Source: Petunia secreta (taxonomy: Eukaryota; Streptophyta; Magnoliopsida; Solanales; Solanaceae). Taken from it: a DNA stretch of 64,000 nt. A program made the translations under genes and the position numbers. The DNA lies in NCBI GenBank assembly GCA_029990175.1, contig JARKIP010000042.1, positions 372,001 to 436,000 on the forward strand, in the 5' to 3' direction. The notes below the pieces were generated by a model that saw nothing but the letters and a program-made list of their open reading frames with translations, was not told the origin of the DNA and ran no database searches. Below, one piece after another: positions 45,482-56,325 of the stretch (the first letter of the stretch is position 1; every line of letters begins with the position of its first letter).

Positions 45482-46603
45482 CCTCCACTACCCACCACCA
45501 CCTTCTATTACCCTCCACCAGCAACCACCACCCTCCACCACCACCCCACCACCCTCCACCACTCCAATAAAAGGATGTGTACACATCAGTTGAAATGTGT
45601 ACACATATAATTAAGATGTGTACACATATTATTATATGTGTAAGATGTGTACACATATTATTATATGTGTACACATCTTATCTGATGTGTACGCATATTA
45701 TTATATGTGTACGAGATGTGTACACATATTATAATATGTGTACACATCAAACGAGATGTGTACACATCTTTTCCAGCCGTGAAAACATCTCCAAAATTGT
45801 GTAAACATGCAGAAAATATGTTTACACATCTGAAAAGATGTGTAAAACGACTAGAATTAAAAAAAAAACTTTAAAAAAATGAAACGGGAAGGAAGAAAAC
45901 GAAGAAGAACAAAGAAAAGTAAAATTGATACGAAGAACAAGAAAGAAAAATAACGTGGATGGTGATAAAATAAAATTTGAAAAGAAAGCTAGAAGAAAGA
46001 AGAAGGAAGAAGAAAAAAAGAGAGAGAAAGAAGAGAAGTGGGAGAATTAAGTTTGAAATAATTTGAAATATGAGAGAGTGTGTAAAAGTAGGTGGGAAGG
46101 AGGGAATTGAAAATTTGAAAATTGGGCGTTTTTGTAAATCCGAAAATATTTATTTTGCCCACAAGTTTTTAATGACTATACTTCAGTTCTCACTTAAATT
46201 AATTAAAAGTTGACGTGGTCTTGTCCCTTATTCTTATTTAAAGACTTGAGAGGTCTTTTACCCTCTTTTCTCTCTACTTACTACATAAAAGAAGATACGT
46301 ACATAAATTTCTATGACTTATCCTCATATCAGACTGTACAATATATTGAAATATGAGTGGTATGTAATTTATATCTTTTGAAAGGACTAAAAACTAGACA
46401 TGCATCATTGGAGAAAAGGATGACTGAACGAAGAATTATACATTTATATTGATCCTTCCATTAAAACTTAAGTTGTGCGGACTCTTCAAAAATGTTGTCG
46501 TAGATCCTCTAAAAATATAACTATTACTTTTGAAGGATCCGACATACATCAGGTAGAATTTTTGGAGAGTCCGTGCAAGATAGGGTAAAAGTAATCACCC
46601 AGA
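45482..46603. other. C-rich tract, palindrome array and AT-rich spacer
   Basis: After D the CCACC-rich tract continues to about 45570, then the TGTGTACACA array (45574-45770, listed separately). From 45850 a purine-rich, AT-rich stretch with AAGAAGAA runs follows. No gene is seen up to the MAKR stop codon. Its 3' UTR should occupy the right end. Confidence 0.55.
45574..45770. repeat. Array of TGTGTACACA palindromes
   Basis: The self-complementary core TGTGTACACA, sometimes with a G (TGTACGCA), occurs about nine times. It is mostly separated by ATTATTATA-like spacers that are themselves partly palindromic. Open frames through it on both strands are artefacts of the repeat. Confidence 0.85.
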
Positions 46604-47350
46604 TCATGCTTCCGAGAGCTCAGATTCTGTTGACAATATACCACATGATCTTTTACAGTGCAGAATAGCCTCAGAAATTGTGTTCTCCATATCTAACGAA
46701 ACTTCTATAAATTGAGAGGTTGGACTTCCCATTGAAGAAGTCTGTGGAGAATGTCTCTTGCTTTTCACATTTTGCAAACTCTTATTTCTACAACTTTTGC
46801 CTTGCTTGTAGTTTCCATTTCCAGCCCAATCAACATCAGAATAAACATCGCCAACTCGAGTTGGAGACTCCTGATATGAATTATGAATTTCCCAACTTCT
46901 TTCGAAGTCATCAACTTTTGCATTTTTTCTTGAACTACTTAATCTTTTGCAGATTGGCCTGAGGAAATTATAGAACTTCTTGAGCAAGATTCTGCTACAG
47001 AGTTTTCTGTTTTTCTTTAGAAAATCAGCTTTGTTGGTTCTATCAGAAAGTGGATAAAAGGGTGTGAGAGGAGTAGAAGAAATTGAACAAGGGTTAAAAG
47101 CTTCAATATTTGACTTGTGTAAATATAAGGGCATGATGTGTCCATCTGAAAATATTTCATCAGCATGAACTATACTAAAAGCAGATTCAGAAACAGGAGT
47201 TATATCAAAGTTGAAATTTTGAGCTTCTTCATTATATCTGTTTGAATAAGCTATAAGGGATTCTGTAAGGCTATCAAGAGAAGGTTTTTCATCTAACAAC
47301 CAACTGTATGAAAAACTCTCAGTGGCAAGCTCATATTGGGAGTTCTCCAT
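46604..47350 (-). CDS. Membrane-associated kinase regulator (MAKR6-like)
   Basis: The only convincing host gene. The start at 47350 (MENSQYELATESFS) is preferred over an upstream ATG at 47482, because it lies just below a TATA box and the family starts this way. The protein has 248 residues: ESFSYSWL at 11-18, NFNFDI at 45-50, HADEIFSDG at 62-70, a basic stretch (KKNRKLCSRILLKKF onward) near 112-145 and a C-terminal ISEAILHCKRS. These are the blocks of the MAKR/BKI1 family, plant proteins held at the plasma membrane by a basic hook, whose C-terminal region binds receptor kinases such as BRI1. Closest to MAKR6 by memory. Single exon, no lesion seen. Length fits the family. Confidence 0.75.
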   Translation of the reverse strand: MENSQYELATESFSYSWLLDEKPSLDSLTESLIAYSNRYNEEAQNFNFDITPVSESAFSIVHADEIFSDGHIMPLYLHKSNIEAFNPCSISSTPLTPFYPLSDRTNKADFLKKNRKLCSRILLKKFYNFLRPICKRLSSSRKNAKVDDFERSWEIHNSYQESPTRVGDVYSDVDWAGNGNYKQGKSCRNKSLQNVKSKRHSPQTSSMGSPTSQFIEVSLDMENTISEAILHCKRSCGILSTESELSEA

Positions 47351-47396
47351 ATTGGTTAATACTAGTATAATGAAGAATAGAGAAAATAAATGTGAA

Positions 47397-47404
47397 TTTA
47401 TATA
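47397..47404 (-). promoter_or_regulatory. TATA box of the MAKR-like gene
   Basis: The minus strand reads TATATAAA about 47 bp upstream of the chosen ATG. Transcription would start roughly 30 bp further on, giving a very short 5' UTR and leaving the upstream ATG at 47482 untranscribed. Confidence 0.6.
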
Positions 47405-49091
47405 GTCAGCTAGGAAAGAGGCATACACGTGACAATGTTTTACACTGACCTCAATTCTTGAATAAAAGGTACAAGACTGCATGGGTTTTTAATCTAAATA
47501 ACTTTCAGAGGCAACATATGTTCCATCCATATCAAACAAATAATCAGGTCAATTTATCCCTCCTCTATATTATTTTACCAAAATAATAATGTATAATACA
47601 TGTTGCTATCTTCAGTTTGTTTTTTATGTATCCTTGTTGTTTTTTCCGTCATCCTATGAAATTGCAAAGAACAGCCCATGATCATAAATCAAGAACATCA
47701 GACCAAAACGAAATTTTTAATCAGAAAGGGAGTAGAAAAAGAGTTTTTGGCCATCCGGGAATTAATAAGGTATACTAGCAAGTTCTGGAATCTTATTAAT
47801 TAGTACTGGAGTATACATTTCTTTATGTTCTAATATAGATTTACTTAAGAGTCGATGATTACACCTACATTAGTTTCATGGTTAGTGACAAAAATGAGGT
47901 GGTGATGTTTATGAGTTAATTATGATAAAGCGATAACAACCTATATAAAGACCCATATATATTAGGTGGATATGTTGAGTTGATATAATAAGGGGAGTAT
48001 ATATTTATTATTATAATAAGTAACAAACGTTAGCAGGCATGGAACCATGGTGGTTCGGACATTGATATTCTTTGCCTTTCGGCATATTTTATTAGAGCTG
48101 AGATGCATTTTACCAGCTTGCTTATAGCAGAAAATGATTGTTATTAGATTACTAATGTACCTTGTCTTAATTGCTAGGACTTATTCATCCACAACAGAAA
48201 GCAATGAAAGTAACAGTTAATAATAGCAATACATTAGTAAAAACATTTTAGTGTACCTTCTTTTCTATAATGCATGCTTGAGAAGCTATTGTCAATTGAA
48301 TGCATAAATAGCTAGGAAATGCCAATTTAACTTAATATCTCTTTTCCACCAATTTATCTAGTAGGCATTTAGACAACATTTGGCTGAAGATGTTTCCCCC
48401 CCCCCCCCCCCCCCCCCCCAAAAAAGGAATATTTGAAGTTAAAGCGGAAAATGAGTATTTGGAAGTTGAAAGTTTTCCTTTTTTACATAAATTTCACTTG
48501 AAAATAGTAATAATAATAACAATAACAATAATAATTTATTTATGGGTGAGAACCATTATTTCACTTGAAATACTTTTAAAACAAGTTTGATGTTAATGGT
48601 CAAGTCAGACATGTTTTGTTACATAAGGGTGAAATAATTTTTATGGCATGATTATATAAGAAGCTGATTTAGTTTTAACTGAACACTACATGAACTCTTG
48701 TGATTAATGAGAATTAGCAGTACGATAGGATGCAGAGTACTACTCTAAAGCCATTACATTACACCTTAAAGACAAGGTACTTGCCAAGACAAAAATAAAC
48801 AAATAATTAAAATGGAATAGCCAAACTATAAATAGAACAATCCAACCAAATTGAACTAGTTTTGGTACAGATTGGATTGTATATCTACAAAAATGATAAC
48901 AGAAAACCTTGTTTAACTAGTTTCTTCAGGGGCCAGAACTGCTAGAGCACCACCAGAAATGTCTACTGAGCGTAAAGACTAAAAACTTGTTAAGTTCCAC
49001 CAGAAAAATTCGTTAGATGGCCCTTTGGCACAACCATGTTTACGTATAGACTCTGTTATTGAAATTTGTGCTTTTGAAGTTATGACCTCTG
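47405..49091. other. Upstream region of the MAKR-like gene, no other gene seen
   Basis: AT-rich intergenic sequence with short frames only. It includes the C24 homopolymer at 48396-48419. Confidence 0.5.
48396..48419. repeat. Homopolymer of 24 C followed by six A
   Basis: Uninterrupted C run in AT-rich surroundings. Length in such runs is unreliable in most assemblies. Confidence 0.95.
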
Positions 49092-49924
49092 TTTTAAAAG
49101 GCAGTTTTGGGATTCGCTTCGGGGCAGGGCACATGCAAAATGCCCTGAGGCTCTCGGACGGGGCTTAGATCCGTGAGGCTTAAGCCTCAAGCACCCGATG
49201 GTGCGCCCAGAGCACGCCCTACGCTCAACACTCGGGACTCGCCTTATAGAACCTATGCAAATGATATGTCAAATTCCCTAAGTAAGACTATTCATCCACA
49301 ATTTTCTTTAAACGTAAAGTTATATTCATCTATAGAAATTCAAAAATTGTGTGCAGCTCAATTAACAAGACATAATATTGCATATATTATAATTAAGAAT
49401 ATCATGAGGGTGAATATCGCCTGTATACTTAATCTAAAAATGCACAGTCGATGTTTATATCATTACTTGTTATTGGTCTTTATGTCATATTTCTGCCACT
49501 CAAAATTGTTAGACTTAAATTATTAAGCAATTTAGAAGAAATTTTATATTTATCAAAGAAGAATTAATGTTTTAAATTATAATAATAGTAAATTTTATCG
49601 TTTATTCACTTTTTATAGTAACAAATTTTTATTTTTAACTGTTTGAAAGCTAAGGCCTTATAGTTTATTTGTATCTCATAAAAACTGTAACATTATTGAA
49701 TTTTTTACCATTGATAAAAAGGTTAGATCTTTTTTTTCTATAATCTTTTTTCTTAATTTTTCTTGTGTATTTTTTATATTTTTGGGCTCATAATGCTATT
49801 TTATTAATTTTTAATTTAAAATTAATTAAAAGATAAGATCCATGAGATTTACATCCCATGTCTTAGGGCTTATGCCTCGCCCCATTGTAAGTAAAACGCC
49901 TCGCCTTGTGCCCCGCCTTTTAAA
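49092..49924. mobile_element. MITE-like element with GC-rich ends
   Basis: The left end TTTTAAAAGGC is matched by GCCTTTTAAA at the right end. Both ends carry GC-rich stretches with GAGGC/GCCTC words (for example GTGAGGCTTAAGCCTCAAG on the left and CTTATGCCTCGCCCC on the right), while the middle 600 bp are AT-rich. No clear 8-bp duplication was found. It resembles a non-autonomous hAT-like element; the class is a guess. Confidence 0.5.
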
Positions 49925-50055
49925 GTACTGGTTATAACAAATGCATCAAAATTTGCTCTGACAAACACATCAAAGTTTAGTTGTTCAAAATTTTTGATGC
50001 GTATGTCAGAAATTGATAAGTAGGAATATTTCTTCCACAAATTTGGACAAAGGGC

Positions 50056-50202
50056 GAAGGGCCGAATGTACCCCTATACTTTCAACTATAGTAGCTCCTC
50101 AGCCCCGTTACATTTTTGGAGCATATTTGCCCCTGCCGTTAATAAAGTTTGAGAAATTGCCCCTGAAAGCTGACGGACATCCAACATGGATGCCATGTGT
50201 GT
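50056..50202. repeat. Left member of an inverted 150-bp repeat pair
   Basis: Starts GAAGGGCCGAATGTACCCC. The reverse complement of 63853-64000 matches it at about 85 percent by eye, both pointing inwards. It could be the terminal inverted repeat of a large element, or one of two separate MITE copies. Confidence 0.75.
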
Positions 50203-50718
50203 TCTATGTGGATGCTAAGTGTGTTCGATGTAGGATCCAACTGGGCATCAAGTGGGCTCCAACTGTCAAAACTCTTATGACCCAAACCCTTAGTAAAATA
50301 ACTCGACTGGACTACTCAATACATAATCCAACTACCACCGTAAATATATATAGCCTAACCCATTTTTTTTTTCAGAATTTTATTCCAAAATTCAGTAGGA
50401 ACACAAACCAACACCAAAAATCTATCAAAATTTTTTCTACTTGTTCTAGTATCATTTTCCTTAAATATGTGCTTATAATTCCTTTGACGAATTAATATAT
50501 ATATATATAATTTTTGAAGCATAAAGACTACTGAGAAATTTACACTAGTAAACACTTATAAATGTAATATTTACAAAAAATAATAGAGACTCTAAATAAT
50601 TTCAAAAATGGCAGATTTAATAACAAATTTAGCATCTTTAAATAGAGTAAATTACTGTATTAGTAACATAATAAATACTAGGCAATTATCCACAAAATCA
50701 GGAAATCATATTTCTAGC
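50203..50718. other. AT-rich spacer, no gene seen
   Basis: Only short frames. It includes a poly-T run (about 50364) and an AT dinucleotide run (about 50495-50508). Confidence 0.5.
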
Positions 50719-51290
50719 CTGTTTGGCCAAGTTTCTCAGAAGTCAAAAGTACTTTTTTTCAAGAAAAAAACGTTTTTGAAGAATTTTGAGGTGTTTGGCT
50801 AAAAGAAAAAAGTACTTTTGAGAAGAAGCAGAAGCAATTTTTCTGCTGTTGGGGAGAAGCTACAAATTTCTGATTCCCCCCAGAAACAGAAGCAAAAGCA
50901 GTTTATTAATTTTCTAAGACAAAAATATTCTTACCAAAAATATTTATTTACCATGCTATATTTAATTATTTTAACAAATAAATTTTTTAAATATAATCAA
51001 AACTTTGTTTTCTGCTTCTCTCTTTTGGTTTAACCCTATTTCTATTAATTAAACCATAGTATATATATTTTCTTTTATATTTTATATTTAAACTAAATGA
51101 AATAAAATATTAAATTAACTCTTTTATTGAAAAAATATTTAAATCTTTGATACGTTTAAATAATATTAGTCGTATAATGAATCTTAGTAATCCTCTTTTT
51201 TCGTATTTTGACACTCAAAAGTGTTTTTTGTAAAAATTATTCAAACACAAACCGTTTAGAAAACACTTCTCAAATGAGTTGGCCAAACAG
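50719..51290. mobile_element. MITE with CTGTTTGGCCAA ends
   Basis: CTGTTTGGCCAA at 50719-50730 and its exact reverse complement at 51279-51290 bound a 572-bp AT-rich element. Sub-terminal words such as AAAAGTACTTTT and AGAAGCAGAAGC occur on the left side. No coding capacity. A partial relative lies at about 51835-51926, ending TTGACCAAACAG. Confidence 0.7.
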
Positions 51291-51307
51291 TAAAAATTTC
51301 GCCCAGC

Positions 51308-51790
51308 GGCCACTTTTAATACCAATATTTAGTTTGAGGCCACTATTTTCTTTGGTCTTACACTAGAGGCCATTTTTGGGCCTTTACTAAATAAGCATTG
51401 ACTTAAGTTCTGATCATTGACTGAAGTTCTGTCCATAAGGCCCTGGACTGAAGTTCTATCTTTAAAGACCGAACTTCAGTCAATATGGCCCTGGACTTAA
51501 GTTCCATCTTTAAGGATTGAACTTCAGTCAATATGGCCCTGGACTGAAGTTCTATCTTTAAGGACTGTACTTCAATCCATATGGCCCTGGACTGAAGTTC
51601 TATCTTTAAGGACTGAAATTTAGTCAACATGACCGTGGACTGAAGTTCTATCTTTAAGGAGTGAACTTCAATCCATGTGGCCCTGGACTGAAGTTCTATC
51701 TTTAAGGAGTGAACTTCAATCCGAGTCCTGGACTGAAGTTCTATCTTTTAAGCGAAAGTGGCCACAAACTAAATATTTTGGTATTAGTGG
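51308..51790. mobile_element. Foldback/MITE-like element holding a 48-bp tandem array
   Basis: GGCCACTTTTAATACCAATA and the following bases (51308-51343) are matched in inverse by the segment 51758-51790 (GTGGCCACAAACTAAATATT and on), giving arms of about 33-36 bp. Between them lie seven 48-bp tandem units. Confidence 0.65.
51393..51752. repeat. Tandem array, 48-bp period, seven units with internal hairpins
   Basis: The word CCCTGGACTGAAGTTCTATC recurs at about 51441, 51489, 51537, 51585, 51633, 51681 and 51726. Most units contain CTGAAGTTC and, about 14 bases later, GAACTTCAG or a near match, so each could fold into a stem-loop. The frame it opens on the minus strand is a by-product. Confidence 0.9.
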
Positions 51791-51926
51791 TCTGTGCCCA
51801 AAGACCAGTGGCAAAAGTGGCCTTTCGTGCGCTTACTCCGGCCAAACACAAACTGCTTGTTGTTCAAAGTACTTCTGATAAAAGTACTTTTCAAAATAAG
51901 CAGATTTTGACAGCTTGACCAAACAG

Positions 51927-52575
51927 AGTCTTCATCCTTTAATTCCAAAATCAGTACTATTTCTTCAACCTCTCCCCCCCCCCCCCTCCCTCCCTCTCCC
52001 TCTCCAAACTCCATCCATTCGCCAGCGCCTCTATAGCAACCTTCACGTCCCTCTCACTTTTCCAAATATATACATTGTGTATTTGTTCTTTAATTTAATA
52101 TATACACATTGTGTTTTTAAATTTGTGTGATTTTGATATTTTCAACATATATAACATGTATTTTTTAAATATATATATATATACTGGGTATTTTTATATT
52201 GTAGAGTTGGGTATTTTGAACTTGCATCACATGTATGTTGTATTTCTATTGTCAATTTCAAATACAGACACAATTAATATATAATTTGGTGATATATATA
52301 ATGTATTTTTAGCATTGTAAGATTTCATACTTTAAATTTATGTAACAAATATTTTCTGTAGCACCGTATATATTTAGGGTATAATAATCAAAGCATTATA
52401 TAATTGCATTTTTTTAACTGCGAAAGACACAAAAAAAATCACTAAGAATATGTGCACACAACAAAATTCACTAAGAATATGTGCACATTGTCGTGCCTGT
52501 TAATTAAATATTCATGCACTTCTAAAAAAAAAAACACACACTAATAAATTAACATTATATTACTTTATTAACTAG
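51927..52575. other. Spacer before element B, no gene seen
   Basis: A C13/CCCT-rich pyrimidine tract (about 51974-52010) is followed by AT-rich sequence with an AT run (about 52168-52185). The last five bases (ACTAG) are the target duplication of element B. Confidence 0.5.
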
Positions 52576-53132
52576 TGTATGGGCCTAAATCGGTTTTAGG
52601 TACACAAATCGAATTTGGATTCGGATACAAGCAATTCTTCGTATCAAAGTTGAAATAACACGTAAAAAGACATAAAATGCTGAGAAATAACAGTATTTCA
52701 ATATATGAAGATGATTACAAATTTGGGCAGCGTTTCAGTATATATTTTTGGATGCCTACAATACAAAACGATCTAATATTTATAGGCGTGTAGGCCTTGC
52801 CCACGTTCTCCATTAGCAGCTGAAATGTCTCCCACGATCTGGGCATTAAATGGAGGAGTTAGTGGGGTAAAGTAGTGGGCTGCAAAGCCGCTTGAACCGA
52901 GGGGAATCCACCGAGGTGAGAGTTATCGACCTCGATGGCTTGGCCCTGTTGCTTGACCGAGGTGATCGCTACCGAAGCTCAGCTCACGGCTCGCCTTCGG
53001 TAACGCACCTTCGGTTTCAAGGCCTCGGCGACTCGCTCAATCGCTTCGGCGGTCGCTTAGTCGGGACGTGTTCGGTCGTTCAGATTTGCATGACCGGGGC
53101 GAATCACCGCGGGTCGAATTTTACCCAATACA
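52576..53132 (-). repeat. 3' LTR of element B
   Basis: TGTATGGGCCTAAATCGG to CCCAATACA on the plus strand; in element sense it starts TGTATTGGGTAAAATTCG as in A. Minus-strand TATA motif at 52777-52784. The polypurine tract (AGGAGTGGGGGGACTATC, minus) is at 53133-53150. Confidence 0.95.
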
Positions 53133-53275
53133 GATAGTCCCCCCACTCCTCGGTTACCTACCGAGGCAACCGAGGAGTGGAATGAAATTTAGCGGGAAAG
53201 CGACGTGGCTTGATCTTATCCAAGCGTTTCAAAACTTGTCAACGGTCCGCGTCCCATCAGGTCACTTCCCGTGGA

Positions 53276-53387
53276 CACGTGGCGCTCATCCACTGGTCAC
53301 CCGAACGGTCACGCCGCAATTTTTGTTTCCTCCAACGTTACAATGATGACGATGACGTCATCCTTTTTAATCTTCCATACCTATAAG
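53276..53387 (+). promoter_or_regulatory. Promoter of the antisense gene in B (G-box, TGACGTCA, TATA)
   Basis: CACGTG at 53276-53281 lies 237 bp before the ATG, a perfect TGACGTCA palindrome at 53353-53360, and TATAAG at 53382-53387. The G-box distance is the same as in A. Both are bZIP-type sites. Confidence 0.55.
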
Positions 53388-53517
53388 GGCGCTTCACCAA
53401 ACTTTCTTCCTCACTTATCTTTAAGCGATCAACAGTACACAAAGCTAAAAAAACACTTTCAAATCTTTTCCAACCTTCCGATTTCGAGAAAGGGCTTCTG
53501 CTTCCAGTATCACCACA

Positions 53518-56325
53518 ATGTCAACCACAATCTCCAGGCAAGACTCCAGCAATTCAGGTGAGAGGGTGAGAATTCCCTCCTTGGCAGTAGCTGTCGCTAG
53601 CGGCGACGCCGCCGCCGCCGCCACCACGCCGGTGGTAGAAGGCGGAGATGTTTCATCCGGCACTGGTGATGCGCCACGTCGCAAGGCTAGAGCTATGCGC
53701 CAGTTGGCGGCGGAGGAGGAGGCCGACGCGGAAGAGGATGATGTCATGCTTGACGATGTCATGCTGAGCAACTTCAGTGACGCTCTCCTTCGAGGTGATG
53801 ACGATGGAGGGGATGGTGAGGATGGAGGCGCCGAGGGCGGAGATGCCGAGGGTGGCAATGCTGCCGAGGGGGGATCTTCGGGACCATCAATTCCCTTGGA
53901 GCAAGAACTTGAACCTCATCAAATCATCCCCTCTCACTTCGACAACAGCAAAGACTTGAAGCTGCAAGCACAAACAGCTGACCAAGAGGGGAAAAGTAGG
54001 AACGTTCCCGTGCACACCACCCCGACTCGCATAACTCAAGCCCATATTGAGCGGGTTCGGAGGGAATGCCAATTCGAGCCCGGGGTGAAAGTCATCATCC
54101 CTGATCCATCAAGTAGGGTGTGTCACTATATCGAGGGGATGTTGTTTGCTTACACTTATCCTTTCACCCTCGGTTTCTCCCTTCCAGTACACAGAGTCAT
54201 CGACGACTTCTGCCGGGCATACAACTTGTGTCTGGCTCAGCTTGGCCCCGGCGTCTGGAGGGTCGTTCAATGCATGGACTGGCTGAGCACGAAGGCAGGG
54301 GTTGATTTCACTTTGCAGCACCTCATTTCTATTTATTACCCCTATTTTCATAAAGCTGGGGTCGTGGCACTTAACAACCGAGGCAAGTTTGCCCTCCTCC
54401 ACAAGAGTGAAGACTACGGAGACCGAGGTTGGAGTGAGCGGTATATTTTGCTGGAGACGAAGGTTTTATCCACCGAGCCCAATTTCCCCGAACGGTGGAA
54501 TAATACGCGTAAGTGCCTTTCTTCCTGTACTTTACTCCGTGGTAATTTATCTATTTTGATTGACCTCGTTTCTTTGCTTCTTCTTCAGCCAACAAAGTGG
54601 ACATCGTGCCCCCGGTGGGTTTAACTACTTGGGTCAAAGCGATGACGGGGGCTCTTAAACGCCCCGAGAGAACTTGGATGAAAATGGCTGCCGAATTCGG
54701 CTGGCAGTGCAAGAGGTATGGTAAGCTTTTATAGTGTCTGGGTGGGCACGCTGCCTTTGAGACTTTGATTGATTCCTTTTCCCTTCGGTGCCAGGTTTCC
54801 CAAATCGTGCCATGAATACTAAAAAGAGTAAGAAGAAGAAGGAGGACAAGAAGAAGAAAGATGGAGAGGATACCGAGTCGGATGACGATCTGGCAGCGGT
54901 GGCCGGTGAATACAAGGGGTTGAAGGCTTCTAAGTCTTCAAAAACTTCCAAGGGAGCCCCCGATCAGGGGACTTCCAAAGGTAACACTCCTCCTCGGTTG
55001 ATATTACCAGATGTCGCTCTTTGTTTGCCTTTCTCGTTTTGACTTCTTCCCTTGTTGTAGGCGTGAAGAGGAAAAGGGCTCCCTCGAAGAAGCCTTCTCG
55101 CTCGGTTATTCCAAGAACCGAGGTGGTGGTTTCTTCTCAACCCGAGGCGACAGTTAGTGGGCACCAAAGGTTGATCGATGAGCCCGATGATGAAGCCGCC
55201 GAGGTGGTGGCTCAGAGGGATGATGATATTGTCGACCTCGAGGGTCAAGAGCCTGAAGCAGAGGTCGCCACAGCAAAGGCTAAAGGCAAAGCCAAGGTTG
55301 GGGAAGTTGGCGCTGCTGTAATGGAGGAAGGAGCTGGTGCCGGCGCGGTCAGGGCGCACTCCGAACCCGCGAGGATTTCATCCTCGGTGGGGTCTTATCG
55401 GAGACTCGAGGTGCCCGTTGCTTCAAACTTGTTGGCGTGTGGCCCGGAGGAGTTGCTACGCCTCACGCCTTTGCTTGGGCCAACCGAGGACAGGGTTGTG
55501 CAAGAATTCACTGCTGGCCAACTATATAGCACAATGGCTTCCAACGCCTTAAGGGTAAGTTATATCAGATTTAAACTAAAGATTTCCAATGTTTACCTTC
55601 GGTTCGTTATTGATCTTGATTCTTCAACTCTTGTTCAGAGCTTCATCCTTTCGTTAAAAGCCAGCGACGTCGAATCTGCGAGGACCGCCGAAGTTCGGCG
55701 CGTGTCTCGCTTGTGGGATCAGCAGAAGGACAGATTCAACGCCCAAATAGCTTCGCTGAAGGCTAAATTGGCCAAGTCCCAGTCTGATCTGCGTGAAGCC
55801 GAGGCGAATTCTGAGGCCAAAATTAGACTCCTCGGTGAAGATTATCGGGCTGAGCGCTCGAGGCTGGAGAGCGAAGTTGCGAGGCCGGACAGTGAATTGT
55901 CTCGAACGAAGGCCGAGGCTGTGAACTTGGCCAAGAAGCACCATGAGCAGTTGAAAGATCATTTGCTTCGTATTAAGAAGCTAGAGGGCGAAACTTCCAA
56001 GCTTTCAGCTAAAGATGCTCAGATTGCGGCCCTGAAGGATGAGATCGCTGATCGAAAGGATAGGGCTGCACTCAAGGTGAAAAGGGCCGAACTGGACAAG
56101 CGGTGGGCCATTATCAAGTCTCGGCTAAGGCTGCTCAAGCGATGTCGCGCCGGGGAGATTGATCTGGATGAAGAGATTGCCAAAGCCGAAGTAAAATCAG
56201 CGGAGGCCCAAGCAATCATTGATGAGCTTCCATCAAGTGAAGCTTCGAGCGGCGGTGAAGACGAAGAAGAAGATGAAGATGCCGAGGGAGGCTCCGAGGA
56301 TGGAGGTGATTCTCCCGAGGCGTAG
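53518..56325 (+). CDS. Antisense five-exon gene of element B (829 aa)
   Basis: Exons by GT..AG and frame: 53518-54508, 54589-54720, 54795-54980, 55061-55554, 55639-56325; together 830 codons with the stop, no lesion. The N-terminus (MSTTISRQDSSNSGERV) is acidic and Ala/Gly-rich. Exon 1 then has QAHIERVRRECQFEP and VIDDFCRAYNLCLAQLGPGVW followed by YYPYFHKAGVVALNNRGKF, resembling the Transposase_28 (putative gypsy-type transposon) domain. Exon 3 is Lys-rich (MNTKKSKKKKEDKKKK), exon 4 has KRKRAPSKK (possible nuclear signal), and exon 5 is a coiled coil of about 190 residues with an acidic tail. Antisense extra genes are known from Tat elements; the function is unknown. Confidence 0.8.

Noticed and set aside
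45474..45804. Open frames on both strands with repeated CTH/VYT words
   Set aside because: Produced by the TGTGTACACA array.
37740..46270. A large transposon with inverted ends around element D
   Set aside because: AGTCTTTAAATA near 37797 has an inverse match near 46238, but the similarity stops after a short stretch and no duplication was found.
51393..51752. Regularly spaced repeats resembling a CRISPR array
   Set aside because: The units are contiguous 48-bp tandem copies without unique spacers, in plant DNA.
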